Shown here: one piece after another, positions 1 to 9,376 of the stretch
Layout: every line of letters begins with the position of its first letter
Position numbering within the stretch: position 1 is the first letter of the stretch
DNA from: Mesorhizobium sp.
GTDB taxonomy: Bacteria; Pseudomonadota; Alphaproteobacteria; Rhizobiales; Rhizobiaceae
Assembly (NCBI GenBank): GCA_004020875.1
Contig: SAPZ01000006.1
Coordinates: 186,001-250,000, forward strand
DNA length: 64,000 bases
Direction: 5' to 3'
Notes under the pieces: generated by a model
The model's database searches: none
Seen by the model: only the letters and a program-made list of their open reading frames with translations
Told to the model about the DNA's origin: nothing
Made by a program: the position numbers and the translations under genes

Positions 1-199
1 TGGCGCTGTCGCGGATGCGGGCCTGGAACTCGAACGGGGCGAGGCCGAACAGGTCCTTGACCTCGCCGTTGGCTAAGGCGACGCCCAAGGCGCGCAGCCG
101 GTCCTCAGGCAGGAAATTGGAGCGTATCGGCGCTTCCGTCACGGACGGGAAGCCGGTGCTTGTGTGTTCGATCTTGTTGGGATTGGTCTGAATGTTCAT
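1..199 (-). CDS. Partial CDS (5' end only), possibly cyclic beta-1,2-glucan synthase
   Basis: An open frame starts at an ATG at 199 on the minus strand and runs off the left edge, giving 66 residues that begin MNIQTNPNKIEHTSTGF. Codon use is like that of the neighbours and there is no internal stop. The stretch APIRSNFLPEDRLRALG followed by FEFQARIRDSA recalls the start of the very large NdvB/ChvB cyclic glucan synthases, which often begin with a P-I-R-S / ERL segment ahead of a conserved block containing an LLDN motif. That block lies outside the window, so the assignment is a recollection of family pattern, not proof. The Shine-Dalgarno signal is weak. An AT-rich palindrome lies about 65 bp upstream at 265-276. 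Confidence 0.45.
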   Translation of the reverse strand, partial: MNIQTNPNKIEHTSTGFPSVTEAPIRSNFLPEDRLRALGVALANGEVKDLFGLAPFEFQARIRDSA

Positions 200-264
200 T
201 GAAAATTCCGTAAGCGGGGGCGCAATGCGGCGTCACCGCCACGGCAATGGCCCTAAAACCGGTT

Positions 265-276
265 CAATTGCAATTG
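265..276. promoter_or_regulatory. AT-rich 12-bp palindrome upstream of the partial gene
   Basis: CAATTGCAATTG is perfectly self-complementary and stands out in GC-rich DNA. It is flanked by GGTT on both sides. It lies in the 270-bp gap (200-469) between the partial gene and hutD, upstream of the former, so it could be an operator. No regulator is assigned. Confidence 0.3.
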
Positions 277-425
277 GTTGCATGACTGATCGGCCGAAAG
301 TTTGTTCTGCGCACCACAACAGGGGCGTGCCCTTTCGACAGCTTGCGGGCGAACGCCCCTCGCTCTTCGCCCCCGGTTGGATCAGGGCAAGGATTCAGGC
401 TTTTTCGTGATACATGCAAGGGGCC

Positions 426-441
426 GGGCGATAATTCGCCC
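426..441. terminator. Possible hairpin downstream of hutD
   Basis: GGGCGA-TAAT-TCGCCC forms a perfect 6-bp stem with a 4-base loop, 29 bp after the hutD stop. There is no clear T tract, so a role in ending the hut transcript is only possible. A second looser inverted repeat, AGGGGCGT at 321-328 with ACGCCCCT at 353-360, lies further on. Confidence 0.3.
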
Positions 442-469
442 GCGCCGCGATCATGTTTGGCAACAGCCG

Positions 470-1057
470 TTAATGGTTGGCGGCAAGGCGATCGAGCGCA
501 ATCACGAAAAGCAGCCCCCGCCTCTGGGGCCGGAGCCGCAATTCCGGGCTGTCGCGATCGAGGATCAGCGCATCGAGCGGTCCGAGGCTAGGCCCGTCGT
601 CCGTGAGAAGCGTGAAGCCTGCGTTGGCCGCCAGAACCAGCGTCGTATCGGCGCGCGGCGAAATACGACTCTCACCGGAGACCGGCCGGCGCTCCACGAT
701 ATGGGCCATGCGGCCACGGCGGGTCATGACGTTGAGATCGGTGATCGGACCGCCGATCAGCGCCGCGCTCGTCGGCACGTCGCCCGCAAAGGCGAGCGGC
801 GCCGAGTCAGCCGTAAGGCGTTCGGGTGGCCGGCCGGCGATGTCTAGCACAACCCCTTCACCTTCCAGCACCGACAGCGTGCGGTCTATGCCGGTGAAGC
901 TGGAGAACGGCCCACTGGTTGCGACGCGGGCCATGGAGACGCGCCAGTCGAAATCGTCGAGCCCGGCGCCATCGGGCGAGACGGCGATCTCGGTGGTCGT
1001 GCCGCCGCCATTCTTCCACGGCATGACGCGGTAATCGGCGGCACGAAGGATGCGCAT
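470..1057 (-). CDS. hutD: HutD family protein
   Basis: 195 residues of the HutD/Ves family, a bicupin-type protein found in hut operons. It is not one of the pathway enzymes; a role in tuning histidine catabolism, perhaps by binding a pathway metabolite, has been proposed for the family. The hallmark PWKNGGGTTTEIA block is at residues 13-25, and the later WRVSMARV and GPF motifs fit the family, as does the length. It is the last gene of the leftward hut operon and is separated from hutU by 114 bp holding two palindromic repeats, so its expression may differ from that of the upstream genes. Confidence 0.88.
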   Translation of the reverse strand: MRILRAADYRVMPWKNGGGTTTEIAVSPDGAGLDDFDWRVSMARVATSGPFSSFTGIDRTLSVLEGEGVVLDIAGRPPERLTADSAPLAFAGDVPTSAALIGGPITDLNVMTRRGRMAHIVERRPVSGESRISPRADTTLVLAANAGFTLLTDDGPSLGPLDALILDRDSPELRLRPQRRGLLFVIALDRLAANH

Positions 1058-1064
1058 GGCTTAC

Positions 1065-1107
1065 AGCCGGACGATTTCAAGTCGATTCGACCTGAAATCA
1101 TCCGGCT
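1065..1107. repeat. 43-bp near-perfect palindromic repeat between hutU and hutD
   Basis: Arms 1065-1079 (AGCCGGACGATTTCA) and 1093-1107 (TGAAATCATCCGGCT) pair at 14 of 15 positions, and the centre holds a further short palindrome, GTCGA-T-TCGAC. The RNA would fold into one long hairpin. The form is typical of dispersed rhizobial intergenic palindromes; copy number cannot be judged from one copy. Confidence 0.65.
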
Positions 1108-1125
1108 CTGTCTTCTTGGTATGGG

Positions 1126-1170
1126 GCATGATGTTGTCCGAAAACCGTTTCACACTTTTCGGCATCATGC
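1126..1170. repeat. Rhizobial intergenic palindrome (CCGAAAA...TTTTCGG type), copy 1
   Basis: Outer arms GCATGATG (1126-1133) and CATCATGC (1163-1170) are perfectly complementary, and inner arms CCGAAAA and TTTTCGG also pair. A related element lies at 35091-35136. It ends one base before the hutU stop codon, so it is transcribed between hutU and hutD. Confidence 0.65.
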
Positions 1171-1171
1171 T

Positions 1172-2842
1172 CTAGCCCAATATGCCCGGCAGGTTGAGCT
1201 GGTGCTCCCTGGCGCACTGGATGGCGATGTCGTAGCCGGCATCGGCATGGCGCATGACGCCCGTCGCGGGGTCGTTCCACAGCACGCGCTCCAGGCGCCT
1301 GGCGGCATCCGCCGTGCCGTCGGCGACGATCACCATGCCGGCATGCTGGGAAAAACCCATGCCGACGCCGCCGCCGTGGTGCAGAGACACCCAGGTGGCG
1401 CCGGAGGCAGTGTTGAGCAGGGCGTTGAGCAGCGGCCAGTCGGAAATGGCATCTGAGCCGTCCTTCATCGCTTCCGTCTCGCGATTCGGCGAGGCAACCG
1501 AGCCGGAATCGAGATGATCGCGGCCGATGACCACGGGAGCCTTGAGCTCGCCCTTGGCGACCATCTCGTTGAAGGCGAGGCCGAGGCGGTGGCGGTCGCC
1601 AAGGCCGACCCAGCAGATGCGCGCCGGCAAGCCCTGGAACGAGATGCGCTCGCGCGCCATGTCCAGCCAGTTGTGCAGATGGGTGTTGCCGGGGGTGAGC
1701 TCGCGCACCTTGGCGTCGGTTTTGTAGATATCCTCCGGATCGCCCGAGAGCGCGGCCCAACGGAACGGACCGATGCCTCGGCAGAACAGCGGACGGATAT
1801 AGGCCGGCACGAAGCCCGGAAAAGCGAAAGCACTCTCGAACCCCTCGTCCTTGGCGACCTGGCGGATGTTGTTGCCGTAGTCGAGCGTCGGCACGCCGGC
1901 GTTCCAGAACGCCACCATCGCCTCGACATGTTCGCGCATCGACGCGCGCGCCGCCTTCTCCACCGCCTTCGGATCGGACGTGCGCTTCTCGCGCCACTCG
2001 GCCATGGTCCAGCCTTTGGGCAAGTAGCCATTGATCGGATCATGCGCCGAGGTCTGGTCGGTGAGGATATCAGGGCGGATGCCGCGCCTGAACATCTCCG
2101 GCACGATCTCGGCGGCGTTCCCGAGCAGGCCGACCGATTTTGCTTCGCCGGCCTTGGTCCAGCGATTGATCATCTCCATCGCCTCGTCGAGCGTTTCGGC
2201 CTTCTCGTCGAGGTAGCGGGTGCGCAGGCGGAAATCGATCGAGTCCGGGTTGCATTCGATGGCCAGGCAGCAGGCGCCGGCCATGACGGCAGCCAGAGGC
2301 TGGGCGCCCCCCATGCCGCCGAGACCGCCGGTCAGGATCCACTTGCCCTTGAGATGGCCATTGTAGTGCTGGCGGCCGGCCTCGACGAAGGTCTCGTAGG
2401 TGCCCTGCACGATCCCCTGCGTGCCGATATAGATCCAGGAGCCGGCCGTCATCTGGCCGTACATCATCAGGCCCTTCCTATCGAGCTCGTTGAACTTCTC
2501 CCAGGTCGCCCAATGCGGCACGATGTTGGAATTGGCAATGAGCACGCGCGGGGCATTGGAATGGGTCTTGAAGACGCCGACCGGCTTGCCAGACTGCACC
2601 AGCAGCGTCTCGTCCTCGCCCAGCGTCTTCAGCGAAGCGACGATTTGGTCGAAATCGTTCCAGGTGCGCGCCGCCCGGCCGATGCCGCCATAGACGACCA
2701 GCTCGTTGGGGTTCTCGGCGACCTCCGGGTCGAGATTATTCATCAGCATGCGCAGCGGCGCCTCGGTCGTCCAATAGCGGGCATTGAGCTTGTCGCCGCG
2801 GGGCGCACGCACTTCGCGGATGTTGTGGCGCGGATCGTTCAT
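1172..2842 (-). CDS. hutU: Urocanate hydratase HutU
   Basis: Urocanate hydratase (EC 4.2.1.49), second step of histidine degradation: urocanate to 4-imidazolone-5-propionate, using tightly bound NAD+ in the cytoplasm. The 556-residue length matches the family. Family features include the N-terminal [11 protein letters not shown] segment, the glycine-rich [11 protein letters not shown] nucleotide-binding loop near residue 175, and the late [17 protein letters not shown] block. I chose the ATG at 2842 over the adjacent ATG at 2845 because AAAGGGA then sits at good spacing. hutG ends 28 bp upstream. Third in a tight leftward operon behind hutH and hutG. Confidence 0.96.
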   Translation of the reverse strand: MNDPRHNIREVRAPRGDKLNARYWTTEAPLRMLMNNLDPEVAENPNELVVYGGIGRAARTWNDFDQIVASLKTLGEDETLLVQSGKPVGVFKTHSNAPRVLIANSNIVPHWATWEKFNELDRKGLMMYGQMTAGSWIYIGTQGIVQGTYETFVEAGRQHYNGHLKGKWILTGGLGGMGGAQPLAAVMAGACCLAIECNPDSIDFRLRTRYLDEKAETLDEAMEMINRWTKAGEAKSVGLLGNAAEIVPEMFRRGIRPDILTDQTSAHDPINGYLPKGWTMAEWREKRTSDPKAVEKAARASMREHVEAMVAFWNAGVPTLDYGNNIRQVAKDEGFESAFAFPGFVPAYIRPLFCRGIGPFRWAALSGDPEDIYKTDAKVRELTPGNTHLHNWLDMARERISFQGLPARICWVGLGDRHRLGLAFNEMVAKGELKAPVVIGRDHLDSGSVASPNRETEAMKDGSDAISDWPLLNALLNTASGATWVSLHHGGGVGMGFSQHAGMVIVADGTADAARRLERVLWNDPATGVMRHADAGYDIAIQCAREHQLNLPGILG

Positions 2843-2870
2843 CATTGTCCCTTTCGAGTAAGGCGGCGCG

Positions 2871-3692
2871 TCAGCGCCCAGCCCATTCAATGGCGGTTTC
2901 GAGGATGGTTTTCAGCGTGGCGCGGATCGGCGCGGCATAGCTTGGGTCGTAAGGCACCGGCCAGTTTTCCGGCGAACCCTTCTCGGCCGGCTCGCGCATA
3001 TAGCCGCGGTTGGAGAGCTCCATCTGCAACGCGTGGACGCCATTTTGCGGCTGGCCGAAGCTGCGCGTGATCCAGCCGCCTTTGAAGCGTCCGTTGACCA
3101 CCCAGCTCTCGCCGGTCGCGGCGAGAATCTCGGCAACTTTTTGCTGCAGCGAGGGATCGGTGCTCCTGCCGTCATTGGTGCCGAGGTTGAAGACCGGCAG
3201 AGTGCCTTCGAAAAGGCGCGGCAGCACCGAGCGGATCGAATGGCAGTCATAGAGCACGATGTTCTCGTGCATGCCGCGCAGCCGGTCGATCTCCGTCTGC
3301 AAGGCGGCATGATACGGCGCGAAATAGGTCTCGCGGCGCTGGTCGATCTCCGACGGGGTCGGTTCGTCGCCCATGTTGTAGAGCGGATCGCCGTCGAACG
3401 TATCCGTCGGGCAGAGAGTCGTCGTCGCCTGGCCCGGATAGAGCGAAACGCCGGACGGATCGCGGTTGACGTCGATGACCGTGCGCGAGATGGCGGTGTG
3501 CACGATTGTTGCGCCAAGGTCGGCGGCAAAATCATAGAGCTTGTCGATCCACCAGTCGCAGTCGCGCCGGCCGAGCCAGGTCGAGACCAGCCGGCTGTCC
3601 AGTCCTGCAAGATCGATGCCGGTGTGCGGGATCGAGACCAGCAGCGGTGCCGTACCCTTGGTGACGGTGAGCCAGGAGGGCGAGGTCATCAT
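2871..3692 (-). CDS. hutG: N-formylglutamate deformylase HutG
   Basis: N-formylglutamate amidohydrolase (EC 3.5.1.68), 273 residues. It hydrolyses N-formyl-L-glutamate, the product of HutF, to glutamate and formate. The N-terminal [10 protein letters not shown], the [12 protein letters not shown] motif near residue 70 and the YDCHS motif near residue 150 are the conserved metal and substrate segments of this family. The start ATG overlaps the hutH stop by 4 bp, which implies translational coupling. With hutF in the same locus it confirms the five-step route rather than the direct formiminoglutamase route. Confidence 0.95.
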   Translation of the reverse strand: MMTSPSWLTVTKGTAPLLVSIPHTGIDLAGLDSRLVSTWLGRRDCDWWIDKLYDFAADLGATIVHTAISRTVIDVNRDPSGVSLYPGQATTTLCPTDTFDGDPLYNMGDEPTPSEIDQRRETYFAPYHAALQTEIDRLRGMHENIVLYDCHSIRSVLPRLFEGTLPVFNLGTNDGRSTDPSLQQKVAEILAATGESWVVNGRFKGGWITRSFGQPQNGVHALQMELSNRGYMREPAEKGSPENWPVPYDPSYAAPIRATLKTILETAIEWAGR

Positions 3693-5230
3693 GCCGCTCC
3701 GGCAATCGACGGCAGCGCCACCGCGCTCGCCGCCTTCACGGTGGCACCGCTGCGCACCATGGCGATCGCCTTTTCCATATCGGGATGGAAATGCCGGTCA
3801 TTGTCAAGATGCGGCACCTCGGCCCGGACCAGCTTGCGCACCGCCTCCAGCGCTTCGCTGGAAGCCAGCGGCGCGTGGAAATCGCACCCCTGCGCCGCGG
3901 CCAGCAATTCGATGCCGACAACGGCGGTCGCATTCTCGATCATGCCGAGCAGACGGCGCGCGCCGTGAGCGGCCATGGAGACATGATCTTCCTGGTTGGC
4001 CGAGGTCGGGATCGAATCGACGCTCGCCGGATAGGCCTTCTGCTTGTTTTCCGAAACGAGCGCAGCCGCCGTCACCTGCGGGATCATGAAGCCCGAGTTC
4101 AGGCCGGGCTTCGGTGTCAGGAAGGCCGGCATGCCGGACAGCGCCGGATCGACCAGCATGGCGATGCGCCGCTCCGACAGCGAGCCGATCTCGCAGACGG
4201 CCAGCGCGATCATGTCGGCGGCGAAGGCCACCGGCTCGGCGTGGAAATTGCCGCCGGAGAGCGCGGTGTCGTCCTCGGCGAAGATCAGCGGATTATCGGT
4301 GACGCCGTTGGCTTCGGTCTCAAGCGTGTCGGCGGCCTTGCGCAGCACGTCGAGCGCAGCGCCCATCACCTGCGGCTGGCAGCGCAGGCAATAAGGGTCC
4401 TGCACCCGCTCATCGCCGACGCGATGCGATTCACGGATGGCGCTGCCGGCCATCAGATTGCGCAAGGCATCCGCCGTCTCGATCTGACCGCGATGCTTGC
4501 GCAACAGATGGATACGCGGATCGAAGGGGGCGTCGGAGCCCTTGGCTGCGTCGGTCGACAGCGCGCCGGCAACCAGCGCCGACTGATAGAGCGTCTCGGC
4601 CTCGAACAGGCCAGCCAACGCGAAGGCGGTCGAGAATTGCGTGCCGTTGAGCAGCGCCAGGCCTTCCTTGGCGCCGAGCGTCACCGGCTCCAGCCCATGC
4701 GAGACGAAGGCAACCTTGGCCGGGAACCGGCCGTGCGGGGTGAAGCATTCGCCGACGCCGATCATCACGGCCGTCATATGCGACAGCGGCGCGAGGTCGC
4801 CCGAGGCGCCGACGGAGCCCTGCGCCGGCACAACCGGAATGACGTCGTTGGCAAGCATGCCTTGAAGCAGCTCGATGGTCTCGGCACGGACGCCGGAGGC
4901 CCCCTGGGCAAGGCTGGCGAGCTTCAACGCCATCATCAGCCGCACCACGGCGATAGGCATCGGCTCGCCGACGCCGGCAGCATGCGACAGAACGATGTTG
5001 CGCTGGAGCGTTTCGAGGTCGTCAGCCGGGATGCGGACGCTGGCGAGCTTGCCGAAGCCGGTGTTGATGCCATAGACCGGCTCGCCCTTGGCGAGGATGC
5101 GGGCGACCGCCTCGGCGCTGTCCCGGATCTTCGGCCGACAGGCGGCGTCGAGCTTTGGCACGGCGCCACGATAGATGGCGCGCCAGTCGGCAAGCGTCGC
5201 GCTGCCGGGCGTCAGGGTCAGTTCGGTCAT
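3689..5230 (-). CDS. hutH: Histidine ammonia-lyase HutH
   Basis: Histidine ammonia-lyase (EC 4.3.1.3), 513 residues, removes ammonia from L-histidine to give trans-urocanate. The ASG triad that cyclises into the MIO electrophile is at residues 142-144 within [14 protein letters not shown]. The N-terminal [10 protein letters not shown] block and the [17 protein letters not shown] block later in the chain are typical. The ATG at 5230 has AGAGGA just upstream, and an upstream in-frame extension was rejected because it lies inside hutI. It overlaps hutI by 4 bp on one side and hutG by 4 bp on the other. Confidence 0.97.
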   Translation of the reverse strand: MTELTLTPGSATLADWRAIYRGAVPKLDAACRPKIRDSAEAVARILAKGEPVYGINTGFGKLASVRIPADDLETLQRNIVLSHAAGVGEPMPIAVVRLMMALKLASLAQGASGVRAETIELLQGMLANDVIPVVPAQGSVGASGDLAPLSHMTAVMIGVGECFTPHGRFPAKVAFVSHGLEPVTLGAKEGLALLNGTQFSTAFALAGLFEAETLYQSALVAGALSTDAAKGSDAPFDPRIHLLRKHRGQIETADALRNLMAGSAIRESHRVGDERVQDPYCLRCQPQVMGAALDVLRKAADTLETEANGVTDNPLIFAEDDTALSGGNFHAEPVAFAADMIALAVCEIGSLSERRIAMLVDPALSGMPAFLTPKPGLNSGFMIPQVTAAALVSENKQKAYPASVDSIPTSANQEDHVSMAAHGARRLLGMIENATAVVGIELLAAAQGCDFHAPLASSEALEAVRKLVRAEVPHLDNDRHFHPDMEKAIAMVRSGATVKAASAVALPSIAGAA

Positions 5231-6468
5231 TGTCCTCTCCAGATACGGGCATGGAGCGGGTTGAAGCCCATGCGGTAAACGAGTTCGGCCGGGCGCTCGA
5301 TGTCCCAGATGGCGAGGTCGGCCGATTTGCCGGCTTCCAGGGTGCCGGTCTTGTCGAGCAGCCCCAGCGCACGCGCGGCTTCGCGGGTGACGCCGGCGAG
5401 GCATTCGTCGACAGTCATGCCGAAAAGCGTCGCGGCCATGTTCATGGTGAGCAGCAGCGAGGTGAGCGGCGAGGTGCCGGGGTTGGAGTCGGTGGCGACA
5501 GCCATCTTCACGCCATGACGGCGGAACAGGTCGAGCGGCGGCTTCTTGGTCTCGCGGATGAAGTAGTAGGCGCCGGGCAGGATGGTCGCCACGGTGCCGG
5601 CCTTGGCCATCGCGGCGGCGCCCTCCTCGTCCGTGTATTCGAGATGGTCGGCCGACAGCGCGTCATAGCGGGAGGCAAGCGCCGCGCCATGCAGGTTGGA
5701 AAGCTGGTCGGCATGAAGTTTGACGGGCAGGCCGAGCGCCTTGGCCTTGTCGAAGACGCGCGCCATCTGCTCCGGCGAGAAAGCGATGCCTTCGCAGAAA
5801 CCGTCGACGGCGTCGGCGAGCTTTTCGGCGGCGACCTGCGGCAGGATCGTGCTGGCGACGAGATCGATGAAGGCGTTCTTATCGCCCTTGGCTTCCGGCG
5901 GCAGCGCATGGGCGGCAAGGCAAGTCGTGCGCACCGTGACGGAGCGCTCGTCGGCCAAGCGGCGGGCGGCGCGCAGCGATTTTTTCTCGTTGTCGGCATC
6001 GAGGCCGTAGCCTGACTTGACCTCGACGGTCGTGACACCCTCGGCCATCAGCGCATCAAGGCGCGGCAGAGACTGGGCGACGAGCTCGTCCTCGCTCGCG
6101 GCGCGCAGCGACTTGACCGAGGAGACGATGCCGCCGCCGGCGCGCGCCACTTCCTCATAAGTGGCGCCGGCCAGCCGCATCTCGAATTCGTTGGCGCGGT
6201 TTCCCGCGTAGACGAGATGCGTGTGGCAATCGATCAAGCCGGGCGTGATCCAGCGTCCAGCGCAATCGATGCTCTCGGCGCCCTCCCCAACCGCAGCCGG
6301 CATATCGGCCTCGGGTCCGGCATAAACAATGAGCCCGTCCCGCGCGGCGACGGCACCCTTTTCAACGATACCGAGACCGGTTGCGCCTTCGGCCATGGTC
6401 GCCAGGCGCGCATTGCGCCAGACCCGATGGCCGCTCTTCCCGTTTGCTCCACCCATCATCTTTTCCAT
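5227..6468 (-). CDS. hutI: Imidazolonepropionase HutI
   Basis: Imidazolonepropionase (EC 3.5.2.7), a metal-dependent amidohydrolase that opens imidazolone propionate to N-formimino-L-glutamate. The metal-binding [10 protein letters not shown] (HxH) motif lies near residue 93, followed by the [18 protein letters not shown] and ATDSNPGT motifs of the family. It is the first gene of the leftward hut operon, and its stop overlaps the hutH start (ATGA). Start 6468 gives 413 residues; an ATG a few codons in (MMGG) is an alternative. Its promoter region contains the palindrome at 6485-6498. Confidence 0.96.
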   Translation of the reverse strand: MEKMMGGANGKSGHRVWRNARLATMAEGATGLGIVEKGAVAARDGLIVYAGPEADMPAAVGEGAESIDCAGRWITPGLIDCHTHLVYAGNRANEFEMRLAGATYEEVARAGGGIVSSVKSLRAASEDELVAQSLPRLDALMAEGVTTVEVKSGYGLDADNEKKSLRAARRLADERSVTVRTTCLAAHALPPEAKGDKNAFIDLVASTILPQVAAEKLADAVDGFCEGIAFSPEQMARVFDKAKALGLPVKLHADQLSNLHGAALASRYDALSADHLEYTDEEGAAAMAKAGTVATILPGAYYFIRETKKPPLDLFRRHGVKMAVATDSNPGTSPLTSLLLTMNMAATLFGMTVDECLAGVTREAARALGLLDKTGTLEAGKSADLAIWDIERPAELVYRMGFNPLHARIWRGQ

Positions 6469-6484
6469 TTGCTTGGATAGCGAT

Positions 6485-6498
6485 TATGTATATACATA
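6485..6498. promoter_or_regulatory. HutC-type operator between hutI and hutF
   Basis: TATGTATATACATA is a perfect 14-bp palindrome in the 85-bp gap between the divergent hutI and hutF starts. HutC repressors of the GntR family are known to bind short T-G-T-(A/C)-T-A-T-A-C-A palindromes in hut promoters, and hutC itself is encoded 1.4 kb to the right. One site could control both transcription units. The palindrome is seen directly; binding is inferred. Confidence 0.8.
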
Positions 6499-6553
6499 TT
6501 GAAACGCGGCGCAAGTGATAATGTCGCTCGGAAATTCAGATTCGGAGAGGAAC

Positions 6554-7909
6554 GTGACGGCAATCTTTGCGGAACAGGCGTTGCTGCCCGAGGGCTGGCA
6601 AAGCAATGTCAGGATCGCTTTCGACGGCGGCCGCATCTCCAAGGTCGATGCCGGCTCTTCCGCGCAGCCGGGCGACGAGCGCCATGCCATTGTTGTGCCG
6701 GGCATGCCCAACCTGCACAGCCACGCGTTCCAGCGCGGCATGGCGGGGCTGGCCGAACTGCGCGGCCCTTCGGCCGACAGTTTCTGGAGCTGGCGCGAGG
6801 TGATGTACCGCTTCGCTTTGTCGATGACACCGGACCAGGTCGAGGCGGTGGCGGCGCAACTTTACATCGAAATGCTGGAGGCCGGTTTTTCTCGCGTCGG
6901 CGAGTTCCACTACCTGCATCACGACCGCGAGGGCCAGCCTTATGCCAATATCGCCGAGATGGCGGAGCGGATCGCGGCGGCCGCCGCTGGCACCGGCATC
7001 GGCCTGACGCTGTTGCCTGTCTTCTATGCCCATTCGGCCTTCGGTGGCGCCGCTCCCAACGAAGGTCAGCGGCGATTCATCAATGATGTCGGACGTTTCG
7101 AACGCCTGCTTGAGAAAGCCCGCGAGGGCGTTCGTTCATTGGAGCAAGCCGTCGTCGGTGTCGCGCCGCATAGCCTGCGCGCTGTAACGCCGGACGAGCT
7201 CAATTCAATCGCGGCCATGTCACCGAACGGTCCGATCCACATCCATGTCGCCGAGCAGGTAAAGGAAGTCGAGGATTGCGTCGCCTGGTCGGGCAAGCGT
7301 CCGGTCGAGTTCCTGCTCGCCAACGCCGACGTGGACGAGCACTGGTGCCTAATCCATGCCACCCACATGACGGAGGCCGAAACGGTCGACATGGCTACGG
7401 CTGGTGCTATCGCGGGGCTTTGCCCGATCACCGAGGCCAATCTCGGCGACGGCACTTTCGCGGCCCCGCTTTTCATCGAGCAAGGCGGCCGTTTCGGCGT
7501 CGGCTCCGATTCCAACGTTCTGATCGGCCTGCCGGACGAACTGAGGCAGCTCGAATATTCGCAGCGCCTTGCCCATCGCGCCCGCAACGTGCTGGCTCGG
7601 GCCGGCGGATCCACCGGACGCGCGCTGTTCGACGCTTCACTCGACGGCGGCGGCCAGGCGCTCGGCGCCGGCCCGTCGCGCATTGCCGCCGGCGGCGCTG
7701 CCGATCTCGTCTCTCTCGAGCAAAACCATCCATCGCTGGCAGGCAAGGCGGGCGACGCGATCCTCGACGCCTGGATCTTCGCCAATGGCACCAAGGTCGA
7801 CTGCGTCTGGGTGCATGGCAGGAAGCAGGTCAGCGGCGGCAGGCATGCGAAGCGCGAGGCCGTTGCCAAGCGGTTCCGCGAAGTCATGGCCGCATTATCG
7901 CAAGGCTGA
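6554..7909 (+). CDS. hutF: Formimidoylglutamate deiminase HutF
   Basis: Formiminoglutamate deiminase (EC 3.5.3.13), an amidohydrolase-superfamily enzyme that converts N-formimino-L-glutamate to N-formyl-L-glutamate plus ammonia, feeding HutG. The NLHSHAFQRG motif holds the first two metal-binding histidines (about residues 55 and 57 from this start), and FAAPLF and GVGSDSNV later match the family. A longer frame opens at 6515, but a strong GGAGAGG sits just before the GTG at 6554, and the resulting 451 residues match known HutF length, so I chose the GTG. Divergent from hutI; hutC follows after 13 bp. Confidence 0.93.
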   Translation: MTAIFAEQALLPEGWQSNVRIAFDGGRISKVDAGSSAQPGDERHAIVVPGMPNLHSHAFQRGMAGLAELRGPSADSFWSWREVMYRFALSMTPDQVEAVAAQLYIEMLEAGFSRVGEFHYLHHDREGQPYANIAEMAERIAAAAAGTGIGLTLLPVFYAHSAFGGAAPNEGQRRFINDVGRFERLLEKAREGVRSLEQAVVGVAPHSLRAVTPDELNSIAAMSPNGPIHIHVAEQVKEVEDCVAWSGKRPVEFLLANADVDEHWCLIHATHMTEAETVDMATAGAIAGLCPITEANLGDGTFAAPLFIEQGGRFGVGSDSNVLIGLPDELRQLEYSQRLAHRARNVLARAGGSTGRALFDASLDGGGQALGAGPSRIAAGGAADLVSLEQNHPSLAGKAGDAILDAWIFANGTKVDCVWVHGRKQVSGGRHAKREAVAKRFREVMAALSQG

Positions 7910-7922
7910 ACAGGAACATTCG

Positions 7923-8669
7923 ATGAGCTTGGTCGAGACAGATGATGTCGAAAGCAGTGAGAGCGTTTCGCTGCACCAGCGCATCCTCTCCGACATCCGC
8001 GAAAAGATCTTGTCCGGCGGCTGGGCGCCCGGACATCGCATTCCATTCGAGCACGAGTTGACGGCTCACTACAATTGCTCGCGCATGACGGTGAATAAAG
8101 CGCTGTCGCAGCTTGCCAAGGCCGGACTGATTGAACGCCGGCGCCGCTCCGGCAGTTTCGTGCGCCAGCCGCAGTCGCAAGCTGCGGTGCTCGAACTGCA
8201 CGACATCCGGATCGAGGTCGAGGCGCTCGGACTGCCCTATCGCTATGAGCGGCTGAAGCGCCTCAAGCGGCGAAGCAGCGCCGAGGACCGTTCGCTGCTA
8301 GGACTTTCCGCGCCGGGTCCGGCGCTTGCGCTGGAAAGCCTGCATTTTGCCGGCGAACGGCCGTTCGCCCTGGAGCAGCGGCTGATCAACCTTTCAGCCG
8401 TGGCCGAGGCGGGCGAGGAGGAATTTCTCGACATCGCGCCTGGCCCCTGGCTTATCGGCCGCGTGCCGTGGAGCGAAGCCGAGCATCGCATCCGCGCCAT
8501 GGCCGCCGACGAGAATATCGCCGACGCGCTCGACATCGAGGCGGGCGCGCCCTGCCTTGTGGTCGAACGCCGCACCTGGAGCGCCGAGCACCCGGTGACG
8601 CATGTGCGCTTCATCTATCCGGCGGAGAGCCACACGCTGGTGGCAAGGTTCACGCCATCGCAAGGGTGA
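7923..8669 (+). CDS. hutC: Histidine utilisation repressor HutC (GntR family)
   Basis: 248-residue GntR-family regulator of the HutC/FarR subfamily. Residues about 17-85 form a winged helix-turn-helix with the CSRMTVNKALSQLAKAGLIE signature, followed by a UTRA ligand-binding domain. In characterised hut systems HutC represses the operon and is released by urocanate. It lies 13 bp after hutF, with AGGAA ahead of the ATG, so it is probably co-transcribed and autoregulated through the palindrome at 6485-6498. A repeat element follows the stop. Confidence 0.92.
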   Translation: MSLVETDDVESSESVSLHQRILSDIREKILSGGWAPGHRIPFEHELTAHYNCSRMTVNKALSQLAKAGLIERRRRSGSFVRQPQSQAAVLELHDIRIEVEALGLPYRYERLKRLKRRSSAEDRSLLGLSAPGPALALESLHFAGERPFALEQRLINLSAVAEAGEEEFLDIAPGPWLIGRVPWSEAEHRIRAMAADENIADALDIEAGAPCLVVERRTWSAEHPVTHVRFIYPAESHTLVARFTPSQG

Positions 8670-8805
8670 CTCCCCCCTCACCCAGCCCTCCGCTTCGCTC
8701 GGCTGACCTCTCCCCGCCGGGAAAAGGAGCCGGTCAGCGCCGGCGCAAATCTCTTCTCCGCACCGGGTGAGAAGGTGGCCGCGAAGCGGCCGGATGAGGG
8801 GAGTG
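8670..8805. repeat. Intergenic palindromic repeat after hutC
   Basis: The gap between hutC and ridA is filled by an element bounded by CTCCCCCCTCA and TGAGGGGAG in inverted orientation, with inner hairpins such as GGCCGCGAAGCGGCC near 8777-8791 and CCGCTTCGCTCGG near 8690. This is the look of a dispersed rhizobial REP/MITE-like element. It may also serve as a bidirectional terminator between the convergent genes. Confidence 0.55.
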
Positions 8806-8810
8806 GCGCC

Positions 8811-9155
8811 TCAGATCGCCGCCGTAATAATAATTTCCACCAGATATTCGGGGCCGGCGAGCTTGGCTTCGCCGGTGGCGCGGGCCGGGGTGTGGCCCTG
8901 CGGCACCCATTTGTCCCATTCGGCGTTCATCTCGGCGAAGGTGCCCATGTCGGCCAACCAGATGATCGCCTGGACGATCTTGGTCTTGTCGGTGCCGGCC
9001 TTGGCCAACAATTCGTCGATGGTCTTCAGGATGTCGCGCGTCTGCGACGCGACATTGCCGCCGGGCTGGCCAACCTGGCCGGCCAGATAGACGGTGTTGC
9101 CGTGGATGACGATCTGGCTCATGCGCGGGCCGACATCGATACGACGAATGCTCAT
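8811..9155 (-). CDS. RidA/YjgF/Rid family protein
   Basis: 114-residue protein of the RidA (YER057c/UK114) family, small trimeric enzymes that hydrolyse reactive enamine/imine intermediates in amino acid metabolism. The conserved C-terminal segment with PARATGEAKLA, carrying the key arginine, and the VEIIITAAI end fit well, as does the central NTVYLAGQVG strand. AAGGAA precedes the ATG. It is a single gene, convergent with hutC and divergent from znuC. Subfamily and substrate are not determined; a Rid2-Rid7 type is as likely as true RidA. Confidence 0.88.
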   Translation of the reverse strand: MSIRRIDVGPRMSQIVIHGNTVYLAGQVGQPGGNVASQTRDILKTIDELLAKAGTDKTKIVQAIIWLADMGTFAEMNAEWDKWVPQGHTPARATGEAKLAGPEYLVEIIITAAI

Positions 9156-9324
9156 TGCAGGGTTCCTTCCTTTTCAGAGTCGCGCCTGTTTAGAGTCCAT
9201 GCCGGCTTCGGGCAAGGCCGGCGGCGGCGAAACCAATTGAGCCATTTGTCCGATCCGCGCCCACCGCGCACACGGCGAGTTGACCGCTTGTAAAACAATT
9301 CCGCTCGGGCGGCATGTTGACTAA

Positions 9325-9334
9325 TGTAATAACA
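9325..9334. promoter_or_regulatory. Putative Zur box upstream of znuC
   Basis: TGTAATAACA, about 43 bp before the znuC start, differs by one base from the perfect palindrome TGTTATAACA found in znuA at 11132-11141. Alphaproteobacterial Zur sites contain A/T-rich TGTTAT-type half-sites. No zur gene is in the window, so the regulator is inferred from the uptake function. Confidence 0.55.
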
Positions 9335-9376
9335 TCACATATCGACGGCATACTCGAATTCGCGGACCGACGTCTC

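Noticed and set aside
1514..3070. 518-residue open frame on the plus strand opposite hutU and hutG
   Set aside because: It is the antisense shadow of two well-supported hut genes; its sequence has no family motifs.
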